Positions 26,098-34,457 of a DNA stretch of 46,902 nucleotides are shown piece by piece (position 1 is the first letter of the stretch; each line of letters starts with the position of its first letter). Below the pieces are notes generated by a model that was not told where the DNA came from, did not search any database, and saw nothing but the letters and a program-made list of their open reading frames with translations. Source of the DNA: Methylobacterium hispanicum (lineage in GTDB: Bacteria > Pseudomonadota > Alphaproteobacteria > Rhizobiales > Beijerinckiaceae); the NCBI RefSeq assembly GCF_022179285.1, contig NZ_BPQO01000040.1:1-46902 (forward strand), read 5' to 3'. The position numbers and the translations under genes are program-made.

Positions 26098-27966
26098 GTG
26101 TCCCGCCGCGCCCTCCTCGCCGGCCTCGGCGCGCTGCTCCTCGCCCCGCGCCCCGCCCGCGCGGAAGAACCGCCCGAAGCCCCCCTCGTCATCGATCTCG
26201 CCGCCCGCGGCCGGCGCCTCGGCCAGGCCGGCGGCGCGGTCCGCACCTTGATCGCGAAGGCGCGCGACGTGCGCTACCTCTCGGTCTACGGCTATACCCG
26301 CCTCGTCGGCTACGACGCCGACCTGAACCTCCAGCCCGACGTCTTGGAGAGCGTCACCGTGGAGGGCGGCCGCTTCACCCTGCGCCTGCGCGCGGGCCAC
26401 CGCTGGTCGGACGGCCATCCCTTCACGGCCGAGGATTTCCGCTATTACTGGGAGGACGTCGCCAACGACCCCGACCTCAGCCCCGGCGGCCCGCCGGACT
26501 TCCTGATCGTCGAGGGCAAGCCGCCGGCCGTCAGCTTCCCCGACGCCCGCACGGTGGTCTACGCCTGGGAGCGGCCGAACCCGCGCTTCCTGCCCGCGCT
26601 CGCGGCCCCGCGCGACCCGCTGATCTACCGGCCGGCCCACTACCTGAAGCCGTTCCACCCCCGCTACGCCGGGCGCGCGGCGGCGGACGCGGCCGCCAAG
26701 GCCGAGAAGCTGCGCGGCTGGGCGGCGCTGCACAACCGGCTCGACGACAATTTCGAGCTGAACAACCCGGACTGCCCGACGCTCCAGGGCTGGCGGCCCC
26801 GCACCCGGTCGCCCGCCACCCGCTTCGTGTTCGAGCGCAACCCGCACTACCACCGGGTGGACACGGCGGGCACACGGCTGCCCTACCTCGACACGATCCT
26901 GATGGACGTGGCCTCGACCGGCCTCCTCGTCGCCAAGACCAACGCGGGCGAGGCGGACCTGATGTTCCGCGGGCTGGCGATGAACGACATCCCGAGCCTG
27001 CGCGAGGGCGAGCGGGCGCACGGCTACCGCACCCATCTCTGGCCGGTGGCGCGCGGCTCCGAGATCGCGCTCTACCCGAACCTCACCACACTCGATCCCC
27101 TCTGGCGGCAGCTCAACCGCGACCCGCGCTACCGCCGCGCCCTCTCGCACGCGATCGACCGGCGCACCCTCAACAACACGCTGCTGTTCGGGCTGGGCAC
27201 CGAGGGCAACGACACGGTGGTGTCGGAGAGCCCGCTCTACGCGCCGGAGATGCGCACCCGCAACGCCACCTACGACCCGGCCGAGGCCGCGCGCCTCCTC
27301 GACGCGATCGGGCTGACGGGGCGGGACGCCTCTGGCATCCGCCTGATGCCGGACGGGCGCGCCCTCGAGGTCGTGGTCGAGAGCGACGGCGAGGCGAGCC
27401 TGATCCTCGACGGGCTGATGCTGATCGGCGAGTTCTGGCGGGAGGTGGGCATCCGCCTCGCGGTCAAGCCCCAGGAGCGGACGAACCTGCGCCGCCGCTC
27501 CATGGCCGGGATGACCGTGATGGTGGCGGCCCAGGGCCTCGACCTCGCGGTGCCGACCGCGATCATGCCGCCGACGGGCCTGAGCCCGGCGCAAGCGGAC
27601 CACTACGCCTGGCCGCGCTGGAGCCTGAACCTGGAGAGCCGGGGCGCGGGCGGCGAGCCCTGCGACGTGCCCGAGGTCGAGCGCCTGATCGCGCTCGACC
27701 GGGAGTGGCGCATGAGCACCGACCCCGCCCGGCAGGGCGCGATCTGGCGCGAGATGCTGATGAACCACGCGGAGAACCAGTGGGTGATCGGCACCGTGGC
27801 GGGGGCGCTGCAGCCGGTGGTGGCCTCGAAGCGCCTCGCCAACCTGCCGGATCGGGCGCTGTACTCGTGGGAGCCGACCGCGCTGATCGGCGTGCAGCGG
27901 CTGGACGAGGTGTTTTGGGACCGGGCGGCGGAGCGGAACGCGGCGGCCGGCGGGGGGCGGGGATGA
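26098..27966 (+). CDS. ABC transporter solute-binding protein, family 5 (peptide/nickel type)
   Basis: Periplasmic binding protein of 622 residues. Residues 1-22 look like a signal peptide with a paired arginine (VSRRALLAGLGALLLAPRPARA), perhaps Tat-type. The mature part has family-5 landmarks: LQPDVLESVTVEGGRFTLRLRAGHRWSDGHPFTAEDFRYYWED (about 76-120) and the FERNPHYHRVDTAGTRLPYLD region. GTG 26098 is chosen because the right arm of a palindromic repeat supplies GGGAGGGAG just upstream and because the signal peptide starts here. It serves the Dpp/Opp transporter of this cluster; the ligand is unknown. Confidence 0.88.
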   Translation: MSRRALLAGLGALLLAPRPARAEEPPEAPLVIDLAARGRRLGQAGGAVRTLIAKARDVRYLSVYGYTRLVGYDADLNLQPDVLESVTVEGGRFTLRLRAGHRWSDGHPFTAEDFRYYWEDVANDPDLSPGGPPDFLIVEGKPPAVSFPDARTVVYAWERPNPRFLPALAAPRDPLIYRPAHYLKPFHPRYAGRAAADAAAKAEKLRGWAALHNRLDDNFELNNPDCPTLQGWRPRTRSPATRFVFERNPHYHRVDTAGTRLPYLDTILMDVASTGLLVAKTNAGEADLMFRGLAMNDIPSLREGERAHGYRTHLWPVARGSEIALYPNLTTLDPLWRQLNRDPRYRRALSHAIDRRTLNNTLLFGLGTEGNDTVVSESPLYAPEMRTRNATYDPAEAARLLDAIGLTGRDASGIRLMPDGRALEVVVESDGEASLILDGLMLIGEFWREVGIRLAVKPQERTNLRRRSMAGMTVMVAAQGLDLAVPTAIMPPTGLSPAQADHYAWPRWSLNLESRGAGGEPCDVPEVERLIALDREWRMSTDPARQGAIWREMLMNHAENQWVIGTVAGALQPVVASKRLANLPDRALYSWEPTALIGVQRLDEVFWDRAAERNAAAGGGRG

Positions 27967-28195
27967 TGCGGGCGACGACCCATCCGCAGGCGTTTCCGTC
28001 CCCCACGCCGCTCTCCCTCCCCCCTCTGCGGGGGAGGGTGGCCCCTGCGTCAGCAGGGGTCGGGAGAGGGGAACCCGGTGAACGGAAGAGGCGCGGCCTT
28101 CATGCAGGGCAGAGCCCGATCCTGCACCGTCGCTCCCCTCTCCCCCCCTGCTACGCAGGGTACCCTCCCCCGCAGAGGGGGGAGGGAGGTCGCGC
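27967..28195. repeat. 229-base intergenic array of palindromic repeats
   Basis: Contains a reverse-oriented CCCTCCCCC copy (28015-28038), hairpin CCCCTGC/GCAGGGG (28042-28059), hairpin CCCTGC/GCAGGG (around 28146-28160) and a forward copy (28163-28186). The last copy extends as GGGAGG to 28189, providing the Shine-Dalgarno sequence 6 bases before the GTG at 28196. No gene is seen in it. Confidence 0.75.
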
Positions 28196-29227
28196 GTGGG
28201 TGCGCACCCCGTGACCGGCCTCGTCCTCCGCCGCCTCGTCACGATGGCGCTGACGCTGCTGCTGATCTCGGCGCTCGTCTTCTTCGTGATCAAGCTGCCG
28301 CCGGGCGACTACCTCTCGAACCGCATCGCGGAGCTGCGCGCGGGCGGCGAGGCGGCCTCGATCGCCAAGGCCGAGCTGCTGATCCGCCAGTACGGCCTCG
28401 ATCGGCCGGTCTGGCAGCAATACCTGATGTGGGTCGGGCTGATGCCGGGGCCCGCCGGGTTCTCCGGCCTGCTGCAGGGCGACTGGGGCTGGTCCTTCGA
28501 GTACGACCGGCCGGTGGCCGAGGTGGTCGGCGACGCGCTCTGGCTCACGCTCGTGGTGAACCTCGCCGCCCTGGTCTTCGTCCACCTCGTCTCGATCCCG
28601 ATCGCGATCTACTCGGCGACCCACCGGCACTCCCTCGGCGACGCGGTCGTGACGGTGCTGGGCTATGTGGGGCTCGCCGTGCCGGGCTTCCTGCTGGCGC
28701 TGATCCTGCTCTTCTACGCCAACCGCTGGTTCGGCCTCTCGATCGGCGGCCTCTACGACGCGGGCTTCACCGGCAAGCCCTGGGACGGGGCCAAGATCCG
28801 CTCGCTCCTCGCCCACCTCGTCGTGCCGACCCTCGTGATCGGGCTCGGCGGCACCGCCGCGATGATCCGGCGGATGCGCGCCAACCTCCTGGACGAGCTC
28901 GCCAAGCCCTACACGGTCACGGCCCGCGCCAAGGGCCTGCCGCCGATGCGCGCGCTCCTCAAGTACCCGTTCCGGATGTCGCTGAACCCGTTCGTGGCCG
29001 ATATCGGCAACCTCCTGCCCCACCTCGTCTCGGGCTCGGTGCTGGTCTCGCTGGTGATGAGCCTGCCCACCGTCGGCCCGCTGCTGCTGGACGCGCTGCG
29101 CACCCAGGACCAGTTCATGGCGGGTTTCATCCTGATGTTCGTGGCGGCGCTGACCCTCGTCGGCATGCTGATCTCCGACCTCGTGCTGGTCTGGCTCGAC
29201 CCCCGCATCCGGCTCGGGGGCCGCTGA
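28196..29227 (+). CDS. Dpp/Opp-type ABC transporter permease (DppB-like)
   Basis: Inner-membrane permease of 343 residues with the DppB-type N-terminus: LVLRRLVTMALTLLLISALVFFVIKLPPGDYL places the first membrane helix at about 9-30. Further helices follow, and the cytoplasmic EAA loop is LDELAKPYTVTARAKGLPP before the last two. The start is GTG 28196 after GGAGGGAGG. The stop overlaps the next gene's start by one base. It forms the translocation channel with the DppC-like subunit at 29227. Confidence 0.92.
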   Translation: MGAHPVTGLVLRRLVTMALTLLLISALVFFVIKLPPGDYLSNRIAELRAGGEAASIAKAELLIRQYGLDRPVWQQYLMWVGLMPGPAGFSGLLQGDWGWSFEYDRPVAEVVGDALWLTLVVNLAALVFVHLVSIPIAIYSATHRHSLGDAVVTVLGYVGLAVPGFLLALILLFYANRWFGLSIGGLYDAGFTGKPWDGAKIRSLLAHLVVPTLVIGLGGTAAMIRRMRANLLDELAKPYTVTARAKGLPPMRALLKYPFRMSLNPFVADIGNLLPHLVSGSVLVSLVMSLPTVGPLLLDALRTQDQFMAGFILMFVAALTLVGMLISDLVLVWLDPRIRLGGR

Positions 29228-30357
29228 TGGTGGCCCACTTCGTCGATCCGGCGCCCTTCGACCCGGATGCCGGCCGCGAGGGCGACCGCGACGCCCCCTC
29301 GGCGCGGCGCCTGTTCGTGCGCAAGTTCCTGCGCCACCGGCTCGCCGTGGTCTCGGGGCTGATCCTGCTCGTCCTCTATGCCAGCGTGCCCTTCGTCGAG
29401 TGGCTCGCGCCCTACGGGCAGGCAAGGCGCAACGGCGACTTCCTCTACGCGCCGCCGCAGGGGCTGCACCTGTTCCACGAGGGCCGCTTCGTCGGGCCCT
29501 TCACCTACCCGTATCGGGCCGAGCTCGACCTCGAGACCTTCCGGCGCAACTACGTCGTGGACCGGAGCCGTCCGCAACCCGTGCGCTTCCTCTGCCGGGG
29601 CGATGGCTATCTCTGGCTCGGGCTGATCCCGGGCGAGCGCCACCTCGTCTGCCCGCCGGAGGGGGGCACGCTGTTCCTCGTCGGCACGGACCGGCTCGGG
29701 CGCGACATCCTCTCGCGCATGATCTACGGCACGCGCATCTCGCTCGTGATCGGGCTCGTGGGCGTGGCGATCTCCTTCGCGCTGGGGCTGCTGTTCGGCG
29801 GCTTAGCGGGCTATTTCGGCGGGGTGGTGGATGCCGCGATCCAGCGCCTGATCGAGCTGGTGCGCTCCCTGCCCGAACTGCCGCTCTGGCTCGCGCTCTC
29901 GGCGGCGCTGCCGCCGAACTGGAGCCCGCTCTGGGTGTTCTTCGGCATCACGATCATCCTGGGGCTGCTCGACTGGCCGGGGCTGGCGCGGGCCGTGCGC
30001 GGCAAGCTGCTGGCGCTGCGCGAGGAGGATTTCGTCGCCGCCGCCGAGCTGATGGGCGCCTCGCCGACGCGCGTGATCGCCCGGCACCTGATCCCGAACT
30101 TCATGAGCCACCTGATCGCCTCGGCGACGCTCTCGATCCCCGGCATGATCCTGGGCGAGACGGCCCTGTCCTTCCTCGGGCTCGGCCTGCGCCCCCCGGT
30201 GACGAGCTGGGGCGTGCTCCTCAACGAGGCCCAGAACCTCGCCGCCGTCCAGCTCTACCCCTGGCTGCTGGTGCCGGTCCTGCCGGTGCTCGTCACGGTG
30301 CTGGCCTTCAACTTCCTGGGCGACGGCCTGCGCGACGCCGCCGACCCCTACCATTGA
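29227..30357 (+). CDS. Dpp/Opp-type ABC transporter permease (DppC-like)
   Basis: Inner-membrane permease of 376 residues, longer than DppC because a periplasmic loop of about 110 residues (about 60-160) follows the first helix. This loop contains GRFVGPFTYPYRAELDLETFRRNY and the cysteines in RFLCRGDGY and HLVCPPEGG. The C-terminal part has the EAA loop FVAAAELMGASPTRVIARHLIP. The enlarged loop is seen in a YejE-like subset of these permeases. ATG 29227 overlaps the upstream stop, so the two permeases are coupled. Confidence 0.92.
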   Translation: MVAHFVDPAPFDPDAGREGDRDAPSARRLFVRKFLRHRLAVVSGLILLVLYASVPFVEWLAPYGQARRNGDFLYAPPQGLHLFHEGRFVGPFTYPYRAELDLETFRRNYVVDRSRPQPVRFLCRGDGYLWLGLIPGERHLVCPPEGGTLFLVGTDRLGRDILSRMIYGTRISLVIGLVGVAISFALGLLFGGLAGYFGGVVDAAIQRLIELVRSLPELPLWLALSAALPPNWSPLWVFFGITIILGLLDWPGLARAVRGKLLALREEDFVAAAELMGASPTRVIARHLIPNFMSHLIASATLSIPGMILGETALSFLGLGLRPPVTSWGVLLNEAQNLAAVQLYPWLLVPVLPVLVTVLAFNFLGDGLRDAADPYH

Positions 30358-30367
30358 GACCTTTTGC

Positions 30368-31702
30368 ATGGACGATCTCGCGGACGCTCTGGCCCGCCGC
30401 CTCGCCGAGCGCACGGCCGTCGTCGGGGTGATCGGCCTCGGCTATGTCGGACTGCCGCTGGCGCTCGCCGCCGTGCGGGCGGGCTTCTGCGTGATCGGCC
30501 TCGACATCAACCCGGACCGGGTCGCGCGCATCAACGCGGGCGAGCCGGTGATCAGCCATCTCGACACGGACGGGATGCGCGCCGCGCTCGCCACCGGCCG
30601 CTTCCGGGCCAGCGCCGACATGGGCGAGCTCGGCCGATGCGACGCCATCCTGATCTGCGTGCCGACGCCGCTGACGCCGCAGCGCGAGCCCGACCTCTCC
30701 TACATCCGCGCCACCGCCGCCGACATCGCCCGCACGCTCCGTCCCGGTCAGCTCGTCGTGCTCGAATCGACCACTTGGCCCGGCACCACCGAGGAGGTGG
30801 TCAAGCCCATCCTCGAGGCGACGGGCCTCAGGAGCGGGCGCGAGATCTTCCTCGCCTTCTCGCCGGAGCGGGAGGACCCGGGCAACCGCACCCACACGCT
30901 GAGCACGGTGCCCAAGGTCGTGGGCGGAGACGGTTCGCGCGCGCGAGACCTCGCCGACGCGCTCTACGGCGCGATCGTGGCCCGCACCGTGCCGGTCTCC
31001 TCGACCGCGACCGCCGAGGCCGTGAAGCTCACCGAGAACATCTTCCGGGCCGTCAACATCGCGCTCGTGAACGAGCTGAAGGTCGTCTACGACGCCATGG
31101 GCATCGACGTCTGGGAGGTGATCGAGGCGGCGGCCAGCAAGCCCTTCGGCTACATGCCGTTCTGGCCGGGCCCGGGGCTCGGCGGCCACTGCATCCCGAT
31201 CGACCCGTTCTATCTCACCTGGAAGGCGCGGGAGTTCGACGTCGCCACCCGCTTCATCGAGCTCGCCGGCGAGGTGAACCGGGGCATGCCGCGCTACGTG
31301 GTCGAGCGGCTGGCGCTGGCCCTCGACCGGCAGCGCGGCCGGCCGCTCGGCGGCGCCCGGATCCTGCTGATCGGTGTCGCCTACAAGCGCGACCTCGACG
31401 ACATGCGCGAGAGCCCGGCGCTCAAGCTGATCGCGCTCCTGGAGGAGCGCGGCGCATCGATCGCCTACCACGATCCGCTGGTGCCCGAGATCCCGCCGAG
31501 CCGCGCCCATCCGGGGCTTGCCGGCCGCCGCTCCGTGGCGCTGACCCCGGAGGCGCTCCGGGCCTGCGACGCGGCGCTCGTCGTCACCGACCACGATGGG
31601 ATCGACTACGCGCTGATCGCCGCCGAGGCGCCGCTGGTGGTCGACACCCGCAACGCGCTCGCCCGGCACGGCCTCGCGGGCGCGCACATCGTGAAGGCGT
31701 GA
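30368..31702 (+). CDS. nucleotide-sugar dehydrogenase (UDP-GlcNAc 6-dehydrogenase-like)
   Basis: Cytoplasmic NAD-dependent enzyme of 444 residues that oxidises C6 of a UDP-sugar to the uronic acid. The Rossmann motif is GVIGLGYVGLPLA (about 20-32). The segments FSPEREDPGN and FWPGPGLGGHCIPIDPFYL, with catalytic C275, resemble WbpA/VipA-type UDP-GlcNAc dehydrogenases more than UDP-glucose dehydrogenases. It is 10 bases after the DppC-like gene and ends the cluster, supplying a uronic-acid sugar donor to the three glycosyltransferases. The substrate specificity is inferred only. Confidence 0.9.
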   Translation: MDDLADALARRLAERTAVVGVIGLGYVGLPLALAAVRAGFCVIGLDINPDRVARINAGEPVISHLDTDGMRAALATGRFRASADMGELGRCDAILICVPTPLTPQREPDLSYIRATAADIARTLRPGQLVVLESTTWPGTTEEVVKPILEATGLRSGREIFLAFSPEREDPGNRTHTLSTVPKVVGGDGSRARDLADALYGAIVARTVPVSSTATAEAVKLTENIFRAVNIALVNELKVVYDAMGIDVWEVIEAAASKPFGYMPFWPGPGLGGHCIPIDPFYLTWKAREFDVATRFIELAGEVNRGMPRYVVERLALALDRQRGRPLGGARILLIGVAYKRDLDDMRESPALKLIALLEERGASIAYHDPLVPEIPPSRAHPGLAGRRSVALTPEALRACDAALVVTDHDGIDYALIAAEAPLVVDTRNALARHGLAGAHIVKA

Positions 31703-31711
31703 GGCGCCGGT

Positions 31712-31741
31712 TCTCCCTCCCCCGCAGAGGGGGGAGGGAGA
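31712..31741. repeat. C/G-rich palindromic repeat (CTCCCTCCCCC type)
   Basis: Arms TCTCCCTCCCCC (31712-31723) and its exact complement (31730-31741) around GCAGAG. It lies between the convergent dehydrogenase and transglycosylase genes and is the likely end of the glycan-cluster transcript. Confidence 0.8.
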
Positions 31742-31750
31742 GTGGCAGCC

Positions 31751-33016
31751 TCAGCGCTCCGCCCGGATCCGCTCCAGCAGGGCCGGGTCGGCGTAGCCGT
31801 CCGGCGTCAGGCCGATCGTGGCCTGCCAAGCGCGGATCGCCGCCCGCGTCCGCGGTCCGATCTTGCCGTCCGCACTCCCCGCCGCGTGGCCGCGTTCGGA
31901 GAGCCGCGTCTGCAGGTCGCGGATCTCGAAGACGGTGAGCGCGCGGTCGCCCCGCGGCCAATCGCGAGAAAAACCCGGCTCGCCGCGCAGGCGGTCGGCG
32001 AGGTGGCCGACGGTGAGCGCGTAGGCGAGCGCCGTGTTGTAGCGCAGGATCGCCCGGAAGTTCGGCCGGAGCAGGAAGGCGGGCCCCCGCGCGCCGGCCG
32101 GCAGGATCAGGACGGCCTGCGCCTCCGCATCCGCGAAGCGCTCGCCCCGGGCCGGGCGCAGGCCGAGGCCGGCCCACTCGGCGAGGCTGCGCTCGGTGGT
32201 CTCGTCGGCGAGGGCGTAATCGAACCCTGCCGGCAGCGCGACCTCCTGGCCCCAGCCCTCGCCGGGCCGCCAGCCGGACGCGCGCAGGTACTGCGCCGTC
32301 GAGGCGAGCGCGTCGGGGGCCGAGCGCCAGATGTCGCGCCGCCCGTCGCCGTCGAAATCGACCGCGTGGGCGAGATAGACGCTCGGCATGAACTGGGTAT
32401 GCCCCATCGCGCCCGCCCAGGAGCCGAGGAGCGGGTCGGGCCCGTCGCCGGCCTCGGCGATTCGCAGGGCGGCGACCAGCTCGTCGCGCCAGTAGCCGGC
32501 GCGAGCGCCGTCGCCGCAGGCGAGCGTCGCGAGTGAGCGGAGCACCGGTGCCTCGCCCATCCCCCCGCCGTAGTTCGACTCGACGCCCCAGAAGGCCGCC
32601 AGGATGTGGCGATCGACGCCGTAGCGCTCCTCGAGTGCCGCGAAGGTCGGCGCGAGGTCGCGCAGGCGCGCCTGTCCGTCCGCGACCCGCGCCTCGGTGA
32701 CGGCGGCGTCGATATAGGCCCAGATCGGGCGCACGAACTCGGCCTGCGCGCCCGTCGCCGCCAGGATCGCCGGATCGGGCGCGAGCCCGTCGAGCCGGGC
32801 CGCGACCCGGGCCGGATCGAGCCCCGCCGCCCGCGCCCCCGCGTCGATCCCGGCGCGGCAGGCGGCGGGCAGGCGGTCCGCCGGCTCGGTCGCGGCCGGC
32901 GGCGCCTGCTCGGCGGGCGTCTGGGCGCCGGCCGGCCAGGGGGCGAGCCCCAGGAGCGCGGCGGCGAGACCCGCGCGGGCCGTCCGTCCGCCCCGATGTC
33001 GAGTCCCATCGCGCAT
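31751..33016 (-). CDS. lytic murein transglycosylase (MltB-like) with peptidoglycan-binding domain
   Basis: Periplasmic enzyme of 421 residues that cleaves peptidoglycan with formation of anhydro-muramic acid. A signal peptide ends near residue 31 (AGAQTP). The catalytic domain carries E146 in AAFWGVESNYG, and the GAMGHTQFMPSVYL and FDGDGRRDIW segments are typical of the MltB family. Residues about 365-420 are a PG_binding_1 domain (LQTRLSERGHAAGSADGKIGPRTRAAIRAWQ). The ATG at 33016 follows GGGAGGA with 6-base spacing. It faces the pentapeptide gene's downstream end. Confidence 0.93.
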   Translation of the reverse strand: MRDGTRHRGGRTARAGLAAALLGLAPWPAGAQTPAEQAPPAATEPADRLPAACRAGIDAGARAAGLDPARVAARLDGLAPDPAILAATGAQAEFVRPIWAYIDAAVTEARVADGQARLRDLAPTFAALEERYGVDRHILAAFWGVESNYGGGMGEAPVLRSLATLACGDGARAGYWRDELVAALRIAEAGDGPDPLLGSWAGAMGHTQFMPSVYLAHAVDFDGDGRRDIWRSAPDALASTAQYLRASGWRPGEGWGQEVALPAGFDYALADETTERSLAEWAGLGLRPARGERFADAEAQAVLILPAGARGPAFLLRPNFRAILRYNTALAYALTVGHLADRLRGEPGFSRDWPRGDRALTVFEIRDLQTRLSERGHAAGSADGKIGPRTRAAIRAWQATIGLTPDGYADPALLERIRAER

Positions 33017-33038
33017 GCCGAGTCCTCCCGTGCCGTCC

Positions 33039-34373
33039 TCAGCGCCGCAGCCGGTTGCCCAGCACGAAGCCGAACAGGCCCATCAGGATGATGCCGGCCG
33101 CGCCCTGGACGCCGACCAGCAGGTTGGCGATGCGGCCCGTGGGCTTGATGCCGATCTCGGGCGGGTTCGCCGTCATCATGTTGAGGGCGCTGTAGCTCAT
33201 CAGGTCGATGGGGTTGTAGGTCGCCCGGCCCTCGCCCTCCAGGATCATGCCGCCGGTCAGGCCGTAGAGCAGGCCGAAGACCAGGATCACGATCGCGAAG
33301 GCGCGGGCGATGCGCGAGAGGCTCTCGCCGTAATCGCACAGCCACTCCACGAAGCGGTCGGCCACCCAGCGGTAGCCGTGGCGGACGAGGGCGCGCGGGT
33401 CGCGCGCCGTCCAGGCGGCGCGTGCCTGGACGCCGGCCTGCATCCGGCCCATGCGGCGCCCGCGCTTGTAGGCCCAGCTCGCCGCGTCCTGGCTGCCGAT
33501 GCTGCGCCAGTTCTGCTCCAGGGCGAGGTAGCTCGCCTGTGCGGCCTCGTAGGCCTGCGCCACCTCCTCGCCCACCGCGCCGCCGAGCTGCTCGACGCGC
33601 ATCCGCGTGCCGGTGACGAAGGCGCCCGCGAAGCGCGCGTGGGTCAGCCGGCAGGTGGCGAGGTTGAGCCGCACGAGGCTGGTGTCGGAGAAGTCCGCTC
33701 CCGAGAGGTCGGCCCCGTCGAGCTTGACCCCGGCGAGGTTCGCGCCGCGCAGGCGCGAGCCGACGAGCCGCGCCTTGGTCAGGCTCGCGCCCTCGAAATC
33801 CGCGTGGGTGAGGTTGACGTCCGAGAGGTTCGCCTCGTCGAGGCGGGCACGGCGGAAGTTGGTGTAGTCGGCGTCCGCCCCGGTGAAGTCGGCACCCCAG
33901 AGGTCGGCACCGGAAAAGTCCGCCCCGTCGAGGAGCGCCTGGCGGAAGTTGGCGAAGCGCATGGCGGCCTCGCCGAAGCGGGCATCCTCCAGCATCGCCT
34001 CGGCGAAGCTGACTTGGCCCGCCACCGCCCCGCGAAAGCCCGCCCCGCTGAGGTCGGCGCCCGCGCAGTCGGCTTCCTCGAGATTCGCCCCGTCGAAGCG
34101 GGCCGAGCGGCCGACCACACCGCCGAGCCGGGCGCCGTGCAGGTTGGCGCCGGAGAGGTCGGCCGCCTCCAGCTTGGCATCGCCAAGATCGCGCCCGGCC
34201 AGCGCGAGGCCGCCCCAGCCGGCATCCCACCAGGGCGGGGACGCCGCCGGATCGGCGAGCGGCGCCAGCCCCGCGCGCCCGAGCGCGGCTCCGGAGAGGT
34301 CGAGACCGGAGGCGCCCGCGCCGATCTGGTCGAGGAGCGCGGCGTGGCGTCCGTCCGGTGCGGTGTCGGTCAT
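33039..34373 (-). CDS. pentapeptide-repeat protein with channel-like C-terminus
   Basis: Protein of 444 residues. Residues about 55-258 are pentapeptide repeats (A[DN]L.G pattern, such as ADLSGANLHG and ADFSGADLWG), expected to form a quadrilateral beta-helix. The second part has a helix-rich linker (260-350), a membrane helix (about 357-375) and another (about 414-439). Between them, YNPIDLMSYSALNMMTANPP aligns with the pore region of two-helix K+ channels, but TVGYGD is replaced by TANPPE. It may be a channel relative that no longer selects K+, or a membrane anchor. No good Shine-Dalgarno sequence is visible. Confidence 0.82.
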   Translation of the reverse strand: MTDTAPDGRHAALLDQIGAGASGLDLSGAALGRAGLAPLADPAASPPWWDAGWGGLALAGRDLGDAKLEAADLSGANLHGARLGGVVGRSARFDGANLEEADCAGADLSGAGFRGAVAGQVSFAEAMLEDARFGEAAMRFANFRQALLDGADFSGADLWGADFTGADADYTNFRRARLDEANLSDVNLTHADFEGASLTKARLVGSRLRGANLAGVKLDGADLSGADFSDTSLVRLNLATCRLTHARFAGAFVTGTRMRVEQLGGAVGEEVAQAYEAAQASYLALEQNWRSIGSQDAASWAYKRGRRMGRMQAGVQARAAWTARDPRALVRHGYRWVADRFVEWLCDYGESLSRIARAFAIVILVFGLLYGLTGGMILEGEGRATYNPIDLMSYSALNMMTANPPEIGIKPTGRIANLLVGVQGAAGIILMGLFGFVLGNRLRR

Positions 34374-34411
34374 CGGTGCAAGGAGGTCCGGAGCGGGCCC
34401 GAGAGTCGAGG

Positions 34412-34433
34412 GGCCCGGCCTCCTTGCCGGGCC
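34412..34433 (-). terminator. hairpin downstream of the oxidoreductase gene
   Basis: Perfect 8-base stem GGCCCGGC/GCCGGGCC with loop CTCCTT, 24 bases past the stop of the FdhF-like gene (34458, minus strand). No T tract follows, so factor-independent termination would be weak. Confidence 0.35.
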
Positions 34434-34457
34434 GCAGCGCCCGCGTCCAGAGCCCGC

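Noticed and set aside
25772..26100. CRISPR-like array in the repeat-rich gap
   Set aside because: Repeats are palindromes of varying spacing and orientation, not identical direct repeats with unique spacers.
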